Part shown: positions 34,765 to 42,809 of the stretch, piece after piece | Layout: each line of letters begins with the position of its first letter | Numbering within the stretch: position 1 is the stretch's first letter | Source of the DNA: JALHST01 sp038316335 | GTDB taxonomy: Bacteria; Bacteroidota; Bacteroidia; Flavobacteriales; Flavobacteriaceae | Assembly: GCA_038316335.1 (NCBI GenBank) | Contig: JBBQAM010000029.1 | Span: 1-52,597 of the forward strand | Length of the DNA stretch: 52,597 bases | Reading direction: 5' to 3' | Translations under genes and position numbers: made by a program | The notes under the pieces: model-generated | Seen by the model: only the letters and a program-made list of their open reading frames with translations | Told to the model about the DNA's origin: nothing | The model's database searches: none

Positions 34765-35961
34765 ATGAAACCAACAACAAAATATGCTAAAAACAACGAC
34801 ATTAATATTGCATATCAAGTAGTAGGGCAAGGTTCTGTTGATCTCATTTTTATTCCTGGTTGGGTTTCAAATATAGATATGATGTGGGTAGATGTGAAAC
34901 TAGCTAGTTTCTTAACATATCTCACACAATTTTCAAGACTTATATTATTTGATAAAAGAGGTACTGGACTTTCAGATAGAGTAAACCCATTGTGTACCCT
35001 CAATGAAAGAATGGACGATATTTTAAGTGTAATGAATGCTATTGGAGTTGATAAAGCCATAATCTTTGGTCATTCCGAAGGAGGAACAATCGCTAGTCTT
35101 TTTGCTGCTACTTACCCAGAGCGTACGATTTCGCTAATAACATTTGGAGCTTTCGCAAAAAGAAAATATTCTGATGATTATCCTTGGGCTCCTAAACCAG
35201 AGGAGCGCCAAGTTTTCTACGACAACATTGAAAAAGAATGGGGTAATGGCCCTAAGATGGGTTTAGAGTACATTATGCCTTCAATGGAAAATGACTCTAA
35301 TTATTATAATTGGTTTGCAGGTTATTTACGCTCCGCAGCTAGCCCTAGTTCTGCTCTAGCACTCGCTAAAATGAATACTGAATCAGATATTACTGAAATC
35401 TTAAATAGGATTAACGTTCCTGCACTAATCCTTCATAGAACAAATGATATTGATGTACATGTAGAAGAAGCAAAGTATATTGCAAACCGAATTCCAAATT
35501 CAAAATTTGCTGAACTATCGGGGAATGATCATTGTTTTTGGGTAGGTGATTCATTTTCAATAATTGAAGAAATTGAAGAGTTTATTACTGGAATAAGACC
35601 TTTTAGGGAGACTGCAGAAAGTAGCCACACAAAAATAGTATACACTAAAATTGATATTGAAAAAACAATGCTAGATAATTTTCAGTACAACTTAAAACTT
35701 GAAGAGTTTGCAAAACTATGCGGAAGAAGCTTGTCTGTTTTTAAAAGGGATTTTAATAGCCACTTTAATACTACACCTTATAAATGGGTGAAGACTAAAC
35801 GTCTGGAATATGCAAAAAAACTTTTAATTGAAAGTAAGTTAAATGTAAACCAAGTATGTTATGAAAGCGGATTTATAAATAACTCTCATTTTATTAAATC
35901 ATTTAAAGAAAAATTTAAATTACCTCCAAATCAATTCAAGTCCATAAATAAAAACAATTAA
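34765..35961 (+). CDS. Alpha/beta hydrolase fused to an AraC-type DNA-binding domain
   Basis: This 398-residue protein has an N-terminal alpha/beta hydrolase (residues 1-280) of the type usually fused to adenylate cyclases or LuxR domains (IAYQVVGQGSVDLIFIPGWV, LILFDKRGTGLSDRV). The nucleophile elbow is GHSEGG with Ser 104; Asp 228 or 230 and His 256 complete a plausible triad. Residues about 300-395 form an AraC C-terminal helix-turn-helix pair (LKLEEFAKLCGRSLSVFKRDF ... VNQVCYESGFINNSHFIKSF). It is probably a regulator whose hydrolase domain senses or cleaves a ligand. It heads a co-directional A+T-rich cluster with an MddA homologue and a lipoprotein hydrolase, which may be its targets. 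Confidence 0.87.
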   Translation: MKPTTKYAKNNDINIAYQVVGQGSVDLIFIPGWVSNIDMMWVDVKLASFLTYLTQFSRLILFDKRGTGLSDRVNPLCTLNERMDDILSVMNAIGVDKAIIFGHSEGGTIASLFAATYPERTISLITFGAFAKRKYSDDYPWAPKPEERQVFYDNIEKEWGNGPKMGLEYIMPSMENDSNYYNWFAGYLRSAASPSSALALAKMNTESDITEILNRINVPALILHRTNDIDVHVEEAKYIANRIPNSKFAELSGNDHCFWVGDSFSIIEEIEEFITGIRPFRETAESSHTKIVYTKIDIEKTMLDNFQYNLKLEEFAKLCGRSLSVFKRDFNSHFNTTPYKWVKTKRLEYAKKLLIESKLNVNQVCYESGFINNSHFIKSFKEKFKLPPNQFKSINKNN

Positions 35962-36068
35962 TACTTTCACAAAGCGTTCGGACCTTAGAACACACTTTTT
36001 GGATTTTTAAGCAAGTCGACAACATTTCTTTTAGATGAATTTTGTGGTATAACAAAAAACTAAAAGAA

Positions 36069-36806
36069 ATGAAAAAAGTAATCATCTTAATTTATGGAGC
36101 ATTAGCATACATTATTTTTCTTATTGCTTTCCTTTACGCAATTGGTTTTATCGGGAATATTTATGTCCCAAAAACAATAGATTCTGGGATAGAACCCTCA
36201 GTAATTATTGCCATTTTAACAAATACAATATTGTTAAGCGTATTTGCTTTACAACATAGCATAATGGCTCGTCCAGCATTTAAAAAATGGTTTACAACTA
36301 TTATTAGTCCTGCAATTGAACGAAGTACTTATATACTTCTATCAAGTTTGGCGCTACTTTTAATTTATTGGCAATGGCAACCAATAACAACTATTGTATG
36401 GGAAGCCGAAAGTAAAGTTGCTATTAATATTCTAACCGGAATCTTCTTTCTAGGATGGATTATTGTTCTTCTGTCAACATTTATGATTAATCATTTTGAG
36501 CTTTTTGGTCTAGCACAGATTTTTGATTATCTAAAGAACAAACAAACTCCTAACCCAAAATTTCAAACCAATTATTTTTATAAGATTGTTCGGCATCCTA
36601 TTATGTTAGGTTTTCTAATAGCCTTTTGGGCAACGCCAACTATGACAGTTGGACATTTATTATTTACTATAGTTACGACTATTTATATACTAATAGCAGT
36701 AAAATATTTAGAAGAAAGAGACCTTAAAAAGATCATTGGAGAACAATATGAAACCTATCAAAAGGAAGTACCTATGCTAATTCCATTTACAAAAAGACAA
36801 CAATAA
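36069..36806 (+). CDS. mddA: Methanethiol S-methyltransferase (MddA) family membrane protein
   Basis: From the ATG at 36069 it has 245 residues and about five to six transmembrane helices. It matches the MddA subgroup of the isoprenylcysteine/NnrU-like methyltransferases: YGALAYIIFLIAFLYAIGFIGN, LQHSIMARPAFKKW, IERSTYILLSSLALLLIYWQW and KIVRHPIMLGFLIAFWATPTMTVGH. MddA uses SAM to methylate methanethiol to dimethyl sulfide. A TTG at 36042 would add nine residues, but the ATG start (MKKVIILIYGALAY) fits the family and follows a purine-rich AAAGAA. It lies between the hydrolase-AraC regulator and a lipoprotein hydrolase, all on the same strand. The substrate is inferred from the subgroup. Confidence 0.83.
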   Translation: MKKVIILIYGALAYIIFLIAFLYAIGFIGNIYVPKTIDSGIEPSVIIAILTNTILLSVFALQHSIMARPAFKKWFTTIISPAIERSTYILLSSLALLLIYWQWQPITTIVWEAESKVAINILTGIFFLGWIIVLLSTFMINHFELFGLAQIFDYLKNKQTPNPKFQTNYFYKIVRHPIMLGFLIAFWATPTMTVGHLLFTIVTTIYILIAVKYLEERDLKKIIGEQYETYQKEVPMLIPFTKRQQ

Positions 36807-36817
36807 ACTCTGATGGC

Positions 36818-37849
36818 ATGAAATTCTTACACTTTATAGTACTCATTTTAATATTGACATCTTGTAATTCAACTGAAACTCTTGATAAAAACACCTTTGG
36901 AACATATACACAAAATTCTAAAATTATAGAAATGACTTATAAAAATATTGAATTTCCTTCTGAAGGTGTTACTTTAAAAGGCAGGCTTTATCTCCCTATA
37001 AGCGACCATATAAAATTGCCGTTAGTAATAATGGCTCACGGCTTTTCTGCTACAATAAATGGAATGGTTGCAGATAAGTATGCAGAAGAATTTTACAAGG
37101 CAGGATTCGCTGTTTTATTATATGACCATCGTAATTTTGGAATTAGTGAAGGAACTCCCAGACAGGAACTCAACTATTGGATGCAATGTAGAGGTTATAT
37201 TGATGCGATAAATTTCGTGTATACTTTAAGTATGATCGACACCAATAAAATAGCACTTTGGGGAGATAGTATTAGTGGTGCCGAAGCCTTAACTGTAGGT
37301 GCTGTAGATGAAAGAGTGAACGCAATTATAGGTCAAGTTCCTGCTTTCGGTGATACAAAAGTCCCATTTGAGAAGTCAGATGAAATGATGAAAAGCATTA
37401 AAAAAATACTTTTAAATGAACATTTAGAAAAGGTTGAGAAAGAGGAAACGCGCACTATGGCTGTAGTATCTCCGAATCAACAAAATATGAGTTCTGCACT
37501 CACGGAACTTAGTGCTTATCGCTGGTTCATTGAATATGGAGGTCGTTTTGACACAAAATGGCAAAATTATGTTTCGTTTTCTACATTTAAGAATGCACCA
37601 AAAAACTATCATAGAGGAATTGCAGGAACCTCTTTAAAAGCTCCTATCTTATTGGTTGTTGCCAAGAATGATGAAATGGAAGGCGCAAGTGATATTATAG
37701 CGAAATCGGTTTTTGATAAAATTAGTCAACCTAAGGAAATTGTTTTCCTAGATGGAGGTCATTTTGGACTTTTAGAATACCCTAGCGATTTATTTAACCA
37801 AGCAAGTAAAGTACAGGTTGATTTTATTAAAAACATATTTAATCTTTGA
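36818..37849 (+). CDS. Lipoprotein alpha/beta hydrolase
   Basis: This 343-residue protein has a lipoprotein signal (MKFLHFIVLILILTSC, Cys 16) and an alpha/beta-hydrolase fold of the dienelactone-hydrolase/acetyl-xylan-esterase-like kind. It has LPLVIMAHGFSATINGM with the HG oxyanion motif, GDSISGAEAL with the nucleophile Ser, VAKNDEM with the acidic residue and DGGHFGLL with the His. It starts 11 bases after mddA, so the two are likely cotranscribed. It may act in the periplasm or on the outer membrane on an ester or thioester. The substrate is unknown. Confidence 0.85.
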   Translation: MKFLHFIVLILILTSCNSTETLDKNTFGTYTQNSKIIEMTYKNIEFPSEGVTLKGRLYLPISDHIKLPLVIMAHGFSATINGMVADKYAEEFYKAGFAVLLYDHRNFGISEGTPRQELNYWMQCRGYIDAINFVYTLSMIDTNKIALWGDSISGAEALTVGAVDERVNAIIGQVPAFGDTKVPFEKSDEMMKSIKKILLNEHLEKVEKEETRTMAVVSPNQQNMSSALTELSAYRWFIEYGGRFDTKWQNYVSFSTFKNAPKNYHRGIAGTSLKAPILLVVAKNDEMEGASDIIAKSVFDKISQPKEIVFLDGGHFGLLEYPSDLFNQASKVQVDFIKNIFNL

Positions 37850-37867
37850 TAATAAACTATGCCCAAT

Positions 37868-37913
37868 AACTAAGTATTCGGCCCGCCGATAGGCCAGGGC
37901 TGAATATCTTGTT
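37868..37913. other. Imperfect long hairpin downstream of the cargo genes
   Basis: The segment AACTAAGTATTCGGCCC (37868-37884) pairs imperfectly with GGGCTGAATATCTTGTT (37897-37913). It lies 19 bases past the stop of the last cargo gene. There is no T tract, so it is not a typical terminator; a recombination site or remnant is possible. Confidence 0.3.
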
Positions 37914-38139
37914 GACGGATCCGGTGGTTTCCTATGCGGAAAGCGTTCCTTCTCGTATTTGTTTTTGATTTCTGTTTTGGCAGACTTGCCGTGGTTTTGT
38001 GTTGGTTTCTGAGTTCCAACATTTTTTTAGTGACTTAAATCTAACTTTTTTATCAGTTTGGCGGACTGTTCGGTCACTTTTGGATTAAATACTTGCCTAT
38101 GGCACATAGTTCTCCCGCCCCGCGGTTTGCAAGTTGTTC

Positions 38140-39270
38140 TCATGGTCGATCATCGGTCATTAGTAATTCTTTCCAGCCATGGGGCGGGCCACGCTGGCCG
38201 AAGGTCATGACGATGACTAACTTTCCCTGTTTGCAGCTCGGGCAACTGCCATGGAGCAATGGCGGCTTCTTTTCTTTGCGGGTAATGGGAACTGCGGCCA
38301 GTGCTTTTTGCAGCTCGGGCAGTTTCGCCTTTTTCCAGCTGCTGCTCAGGATGCCAAAATGCCTGATGCGGGTAAAGCCTTTGGGCAACACATGCAGTGC
38401 AAATCGGCGCACGAACTCAAGCGTAGGGAGTTTAAGCAGTTGCTTTCGGCCTGCTTTCCTGTAGTCCTTTATCTGGAAGGTCACTGTTCTTTTAGCCTTG
38501 TCCAATTGCTTGATCCGGTAATTGCTGATAGCAATTTTATGGGTGTACCGGCCCAGATATTCTACTACATATTTTGGTGTGTGGAACTGCTGTTTTGCAT
38601 ACACCACCCATTTTTTGCCAAAGAGCTTATCGTAGATTTCCTGCGGTACGGGCACCTTGCTCTTGCGCAGCAGAGCGGCATACTTGGCCCGGAACACTCG
38701 GCCCATCGATTTTACATTGAACAGATACTTTCCCTTGTTTTTGGCCGGTCTCCATTTGCCCGATCTGCCCGCACCGCCACCCGGCACAATACAGTGCAGA
38801 TGTGGATGCAAGCTCAGGTTTTGCCCCCAGGTATGCAGGATGGCTATCATCCCCATTCGTGCGCCAAGGTGTTTTGGGTTTGAACCAAACTGCTCAAGGG
38901 TGGCCCATGCCGCTTTGAACAGGCTCCCATAGACTATTTTCGGATGGGACAGGGCATACGTATCCAGCTCTGAGGGCAGGGTAAACACGACATGGAAATA
39001 AGGCACATTGAGAAGTTCGCTTTCCCGCGCCCGTATCCATGCTTCGCGTTTATGTCCCTGACATGTAGGGCAATGTCGGTTCCTGCAACTGTTGTAACTG
39101 ATGTGGAGTCTATGGCAGCGATCGCACTGATCTATATGTCCTCCCATAGCAGGGGTACGACACCGACGGATGGCATGCAACGTGCGTCTATGCCAGCCTG
39201 TAAAAGCCTGGGACGAGATATGGTTCTGCTCCATTTCCAGCACATCGGCCACTTTAAAGTGGCCGCGCAC
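38140..39270 (-). CDS. IS91 family (HUH, Y2) transposase
   Basis: This 376-residue protein has an N-terminal zinc-finger-like Cys cluster (CDRCHRLHISYNSCRNRHCPTC, Cys 49-70). It has the HUH motif HPHLH at residues 155-159 followed by CIVPGGG, and a paired tyrosine region (KYVVEYLGRYTHK, Tyr 238 and Tyr 242). IS91-type enzymes move DNA by rolling-circle transposition and can carry neighbouring genes by one-ended events. The GTG start at 39270 overlaps the end of the recombinase gene by 17 bases, as in other Bacteroidota IS91 elements. The gene looks intact and is visibly G+C-richer than the adjacent cargo. Confidence 0.9.
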   Translation of the reverse strand: MRGHFKVADVLEMEQNHISSQAFTGWHRRTLHAIRRCRTPAMGGHIDQCDRCHRLHISYNSCRNRHCPTCQGHKREAWIRARESELLNVPYFHVVFTLPSELDTYALSHPKIVYGSLFKAAWATLEQFGSNPKHLGARMGMIAILHTWGQNLSLHPHLHCIVPGGGAGRSGKWRPAKNKGKYLFNVKSMGRVFRAKYAALLRKSKVPVPQEIYDKLFGKKWVVYAKQQFHTPKYVVEYLGRYTHKIAISNYRIKQLDKAKRTVTFQIKDYRKAGRKQLLKLPTLEFVRRFALHVLPKGFTRIRHFGILSSSWKKAKLPELQKALAAVPITRKEKKPPLLHGSCPSCKQGKLVIVMTFGQRGPPHGWKELLMTDDRP

Positions 39271-39514
39271 TATTCAAAAAGCGTATCGAGCGGGCTGAAT
39301 TTGCGCGAACTCCCTGTGTGGCAACGTGCAGGTACACCAGTGTTGTCTCGATATAGGCATGTCCCAAAAGCTCTTTCAGGCTCATAATATTGAGCCCAGC
39401 TTCCAGCAAGTGCGTGGCATAGGTATGGCGTAAGCAATGGGTGGTAATGGTTTTACGGGTGTTTACCTTGCTCCTGTTTTCTTTTATTACCCATTGTATC
39501 CCGGTGGTGGTCAT
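39254..39514 (-). pseudogene. Tyrosine recombinase, C-terminal fragment
   Basis: The 86-residue frame contains the end of a tyrosine recombinase: THCLRHTYATHLLEAGLNI with the HxxRH motif, LKELLGHAYIETTLVYLHV with the second His and the nucleophile Tyr. The N-terminal part, including the first catalytic Arg, is missing. Minus-strand frame stays open into the peptidase sequence at about 39520, so the gene has been cut at that junction. Such recombinases are usually the upstream partner of IS91 transposases in Bacteroidota. It overlaps the transposase gene. Confidence 0.85.
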
Positions 39515-39519
39515 GGGAC

Positions 39520-39927
39520 CGGGAAACCTTGGCTTCCTACAAGGACGATTATTGGTTTGAAAGTGGTCCGGATACCCTTGCTGCCCGAAACGACGGATTG
39601 GTAATACTGCCTACGGTAGTGCTTGTGGGGAACAACACGGCCTCTGCCGCAGAGGATTTTTTGGTCGCTGCCGACCCCGTTGAGAACATCGTTACCATGG
39701 GCGAATTCTCTTATGGAAGTACCGGACAACCTATGTTTATTCGATTGCCGGGAGGTGGCAAAGCACGTATTTGTACTAAAAGGGACACCTACGCTGATGG
39801 CCGTGAGTTTGTAGGCTATGGGGTGAAACCAGACATATTTGTGCGCACAACGCTTAAGGATTTATTGAATAATGAGGATTCGGTGCTGAAGACTGCCTTG
39901 GAGCATGTAAGGGAGCAGCTTCATTGA
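39520..39927 (+). pseudogene. S41 family peptidase, C-terminal catalytic part
   Basis: This fragment continues the gene whose N-terminal part is at 32459-33795. It contains the catalytic Ser region LVGNNTASAAEDFLVAADP, then GEFSYGSTGQPMFIRLPGGG, then KRDTYADGREFVGYGVKPD and a normal end at a TGA. A TTG at 39529 opens a frame, but there is no ribosome-binding site, and without the N-terminal domain and PDZ region it should be non-functional. The central strand region of the protease fold is absent. The mobile island separates the two parts. Confidence 0.85.
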
Positions 39928-40041
39928 TGGTTGTAAAAATGAAAACAAAGCCTAAATAATTGATCTCATAAAAATCAATTTGTGGAAGCATCTTCCCAAT
40001 GTTTGAAATTTAATTACATTTAAAAACCATAAATAGTTATC

Positions 40042-41613
40042 GTGACCTATAAAAATTCCGTCAGAACTCCATCCGCATGGTATACCAGCATCTTCCTGTT
40101 CCTTTCCCTTGTCACAGTGGCATGCGCTCAAAATCCCAAGGAACAGGTACAGGCAATTCCGGGGGAATTACCAGATCCATCGATTATAAAGGTCGGCACT
40201 ACCTATTATGCTACCGGCACCACAGGCGATTGGGCGCCACATTATCCCGTCTATAGCTCGCGTGACCTTCAAGACTGGAAATTGATAGGCTATGTCCTTA
40301 ATAAGACCCCTGACTGGGCTATGTCAAGTTTTTGGGCCCCGGAGCTTTTTTATAAAAATGGGACATTCTTTTGCTATTACACAGCGCGTGGTAAAGATGG
40401 GATATCGAAAGTAGGTGTTGCCACTACCAAGGATATTTCCAAAGGATTCGAGGACAAAGGCCCTTTAATCGAATGGGGTAACGAGGCCATTGACGCTTTT
40501 GTCTACGAGCAAAACGAAACATTATTTATTACCTGGAAGGCCTATGGCCTTACCCCGGGAAAACCCATACAACTTTTAGGATCCAAACTATCCGACGATG
40601 GCCTTTCCTTAGTCGGGTCGGAGTTCGAGGTCCTAACGGCGAATGATACGGATTGGGAAAAGGGGGGGATTGAAGGGCAGTGCATCGTTCAACACAATGG
40701 GTATCTCTACATGCTCTATTCGGGTAATAATTGTTGTGGAGCCGATTGTGATTACATGGTAGGTGTCGCCAGGGCCAAAAATATGGAAGGACCCTGGGAA
40801 AAGTATGTTTCAAATCCGCTGCTGGTCGGAAACAGCTCCTGGAAATGTCCGGGTCACGGTACGCTAGTTGATACCGGCGCTGGTTGGTACTATCTTTACC
40901 ATGCCTATAACACCGATGGTTTCCCGATTTTGGGACGTGTAGCGGTCTTGAGTGAAATGTATTGGGATGATGCTACGGGATGGCCATATTTCAAGGTCGA
41001 TGCGCTAGCTGCAGATGGCAAAAGAATAACACAGAACATAACAGATGCTTTTGATAAAGGGCAATTGGAAAACTGGTGGAGAATAAACGTACTGGCCGGT
41101 ACCCCGGAAGTAGCACTTACCAATGGGAAACTAAGGATGGGAGATGCCGCTCCCAATAGCGATAATAAGGCCGGTGCTGTTCTCTGCATTGTTCCTGAAA
41201 GCCCTGATTTCACCTTTAAGACGCATCTCAAAGAAAAGAACAACGCACTGAAAGGGCTTGTGCTCTATACGAATGAGAACAATAGCATGGGCCTTGGGGT
41301 GCAAGGGTACGAATTGGTACTTTGGAAGGTGTTAGAAGGTACCTATACAGAACTGAACAAAGTCACGCTAACAAAAGCAGATGATATCGAGTTAAGAGCG
41401 GTCGTAAAGGATGCAAAGAACATCAGTTTCCAATACAACACAGGGACCGATGCGTGGAAGGATATCGAAGCTGACGGCTCCTCGTCTAAGAATGCATCTG
41501 GAGAAAATCTGGCATGGTGGTCTTCGGGCATGAAGGCCGGGCTACAAGTTCTGAAAGATTCCGGTTCCGGAGATTATGAAGGCGTCTTTGAGTCTTTTCA
41601 GGTGGTGTATTGA
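40042..41613 (+). CDS. Glycoside hydrolase family 43 (arabinan/xylan-type), exported
   Basis: This 523-residue protein starts at a GTG (the only suitable start) and has an export signal ending in LVTVACAQ, possibly a lipoprotein. The five-bladed propeller of GH43 follows (about residues 35-340), with the three acidic residues in LPDPSII (Asp 45), EAIDAFVY (Asp near 150) and GGIEGQCI (Glu near 211). The C-terminal 170 residues form a concanavalin-like beta-sandwich similar to GH43 accessory domains. GH43 enzymes cleave arabinose- or xylose-containing polysaccharides by inversion. No SusCD pair is nearby, so it is not in a classical polysaccharide-utilisation locus here. Confidence 0.88.
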   Translation: MTYKNSVRTPSAWYTSIFLFLSLVTVACAQNPKEQVQAIPGELPDPSIIKVGTTYYATGTTGDWAPHYPVYSSRDLQDWKLIGYVLNKTPDWAMSSFWAPELFYKNGTFFCYYTARGKDGISKVGVATTKDISKGFEDKGPLIEWGNEAIDAFVYEQNETLFITWKAYGLTPGKPIQLLGSKLSDDGLSLVGSEFEVLTANDTDWEKGGIEGQCIVQHNGYLYMLYSGNNCCGADCDYMVGVARAKNMEGPWEKYVSNPLLVGNSSWKCPGHGTLVDTGAGWYYLYHAYNTDGFPILGRVAVLSEMYWDDATGWPYFKVDALAADGKRITQNITDAFDKGQLENWWRINVLAGTPEVALTNGKLRMGDAAPNSDNKAGAVLCIVPESPDFTFKTHLKEKNNALKGLVLYTNENNSMGLGVQGYELVLWKVLEGTYTELNKVTLTKADDIELRAVVKDAKNISFQYNTGTDAWKDIEADGSSSKNASGENLAWWSSGMKAGLQVLKDSGSGDYEGVFESFQVVY

Positions 41614-41754
41614 ATGAACTTTCAAAGGCCTTTATCTATAAAATAGATCTGTGTTTTCGTCATGCCTAAATAGGGGCCTGACCCCTCAAACACCCATATC
41701 CGGGCCCATGAATATCAGCACCATCTTTTGATAAAAAGCACTTAAATTCAAAAT

Positions 41755-42675
41755 ATGACCGATAAAATATATATTATTGGCGCGGGTGCCGTCGGCAAAG
41801 CGTTGGCCGTTGTATTAAAGGCAAATGGCAAAAATGTCATAATCATTCGTGGGAGTGTGGATGACGGGTCGGACCAAATCAAAAAAATAAGAGTCCGCCT
41901 GAATAACGATGTCGTACTTGCTGAAACCATCCGATTCAGTACCCTTAGTACTTTCAAGGAATTAAACGGGATCGTAGTGTTCACGAACAAGTCGTATGGT
42001 AATGATCACCTTGCCAAGAAATTGAAGGGGAAGACACACCATGCACCTATCGTGCTTTTACAAAACGGATTGGGAATCGAGCAAACTTTTCTTGCCAATG
42101 GCTTCACTGACATCTATCGGTGTGTTCTTTTTATGACCAGTCAGAACATTTCCGAAAATGAAATACGCTACAAACCGGTAGCGGTCTCCCCGATAGGTAC
42201 AATTAAAAACACTACAACCAATTTGAAAACCGTTGTAGCCGCACTGAATAGCCCGAATTTTAGGTTCAAGGCTGAAAAACACATTCAAAAAATCAGTTGG
42301 GAGAAGGTAATCGCCAATTGTGTCTTTAATTCGATCTGCCCGCTACTAGATACTGATAATGGCGTATTTCACCGGAATCAAGCGATATTTTCCATTGCCC
42401 AACGTGTCATAAAGGAGTGTGTTGCCGTATCCGAAAAGGTCGGGATTGACCTTGATGTGGCGACGGTCGAAAAAAAGGTACTGATGATCAGTAAACGCTC
42501 TGACGGCCAGTTTATTTCGACCTTACAAGACATTCGCAACCATAGACAAACCGAAATCGATACGTTGAATTTCGAAATCGTACGAATTGCCACTGAATTG
42601 AACATTGAAAGTCTTTGTACAGAAACGAAGTTGCTCGGCGAGCTTACAATAGCGAAATCAGCGCTTTGTCAATAG
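41755..42675 (+). CDS. panE: 2-Dehydropantoate 2-reductase (ketopantoate reductase) family
   Basis: This 306-residue protein begins with a dinucleotide-binding motif (KIYIIGAGAVGKALAVVLKANG). It has LLQNGLGIEQTF and the C-terminal signature KISWEKVIANCVFNSICPLLD with the likely catalytic Lys. PanE reduces ketopantoate to pantoate with NADPH in the pathway to coenzyme A. The family also includes related 2-oxoacid reductases, so the exact substrate is not fully certain. It follows the GH43 gene by 141 bp and is convergent with the DUF4097 genes. Confidence 0.85.
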   Translation: MTDKIYIIGAGAVGKALAVVLKANGKNVIIIRGSVDDGSDQIKKIRVRLNNDVVLAETIRFSTLSTFKELNGIVVFTNKSYGNDHLAKKLKGKTHHAPIVLLQNGLGIEQTFLANGFTDIYRCVLFMTSQNISENEIRYKPVAVSPIGTIKNTTTNLKTVVAALNSPNFRFKAEKHIQKISWEKVIANCVFNSICPLLDTDNGVFHRNQAIFSIAQRVIKECVAVSEKVGIDLDVATVEKKVLMISKRSDGQFISTLQDIRNHRQTEIDTLNFEIVRIATELNIESLCTETKLLGELTIAKSALCQ

Positions 42676-42809
42676 GGTAGTGTTCTTTTCGTATAAATGA
42701 AACACCAAGGCTTCGAAGGTCAAGGTTGCTATAAACCTGTTCGAAGACTTGATGTTGTGTAAGCCGATGATGATTCACGTGCACCTCTGCAAAATTAGTA
42801 ACCGCTTTA

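Larger units (their letters stand above)
33790..39520. mobile_element. Inserted composite island flanked by truncated IS1182 and IS91/integrase fragments
   Basis: This segment separates the two halves of one S41 peptidase gene. It contains, in order, the 3' part of an IS1182-type transposase, three A+T-rich cargo genes, an IS91-type transposase and the 3' part of a tyrosine recombinase. Both outer transposition genes are cut exactly where peptidase sequence begins, and a stretch of the peptidase (estimated 70-90 codons around the GLIIDLR-NNGGG region) is missing. No intact terminal repeats or target duplication were found. The junctions are accurate only to about 20 bases. Confidence 0.8.

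Noticed and set aside
36042..36068. TTG at 36042 as the start of the MddA homologue.
   Set aside because: The ATG at 36069 gives the family N-terminus and follows a purine-rich stretch; the extension WYNKKLKE is not family-like.
38251..38883. A 210-codon plus-strand frame opposite the IS91 transposase.
   Set aside because: The minus-strand frame has full IS91 motifs; the plus frame is a shadow favoured by the higher G+C content.
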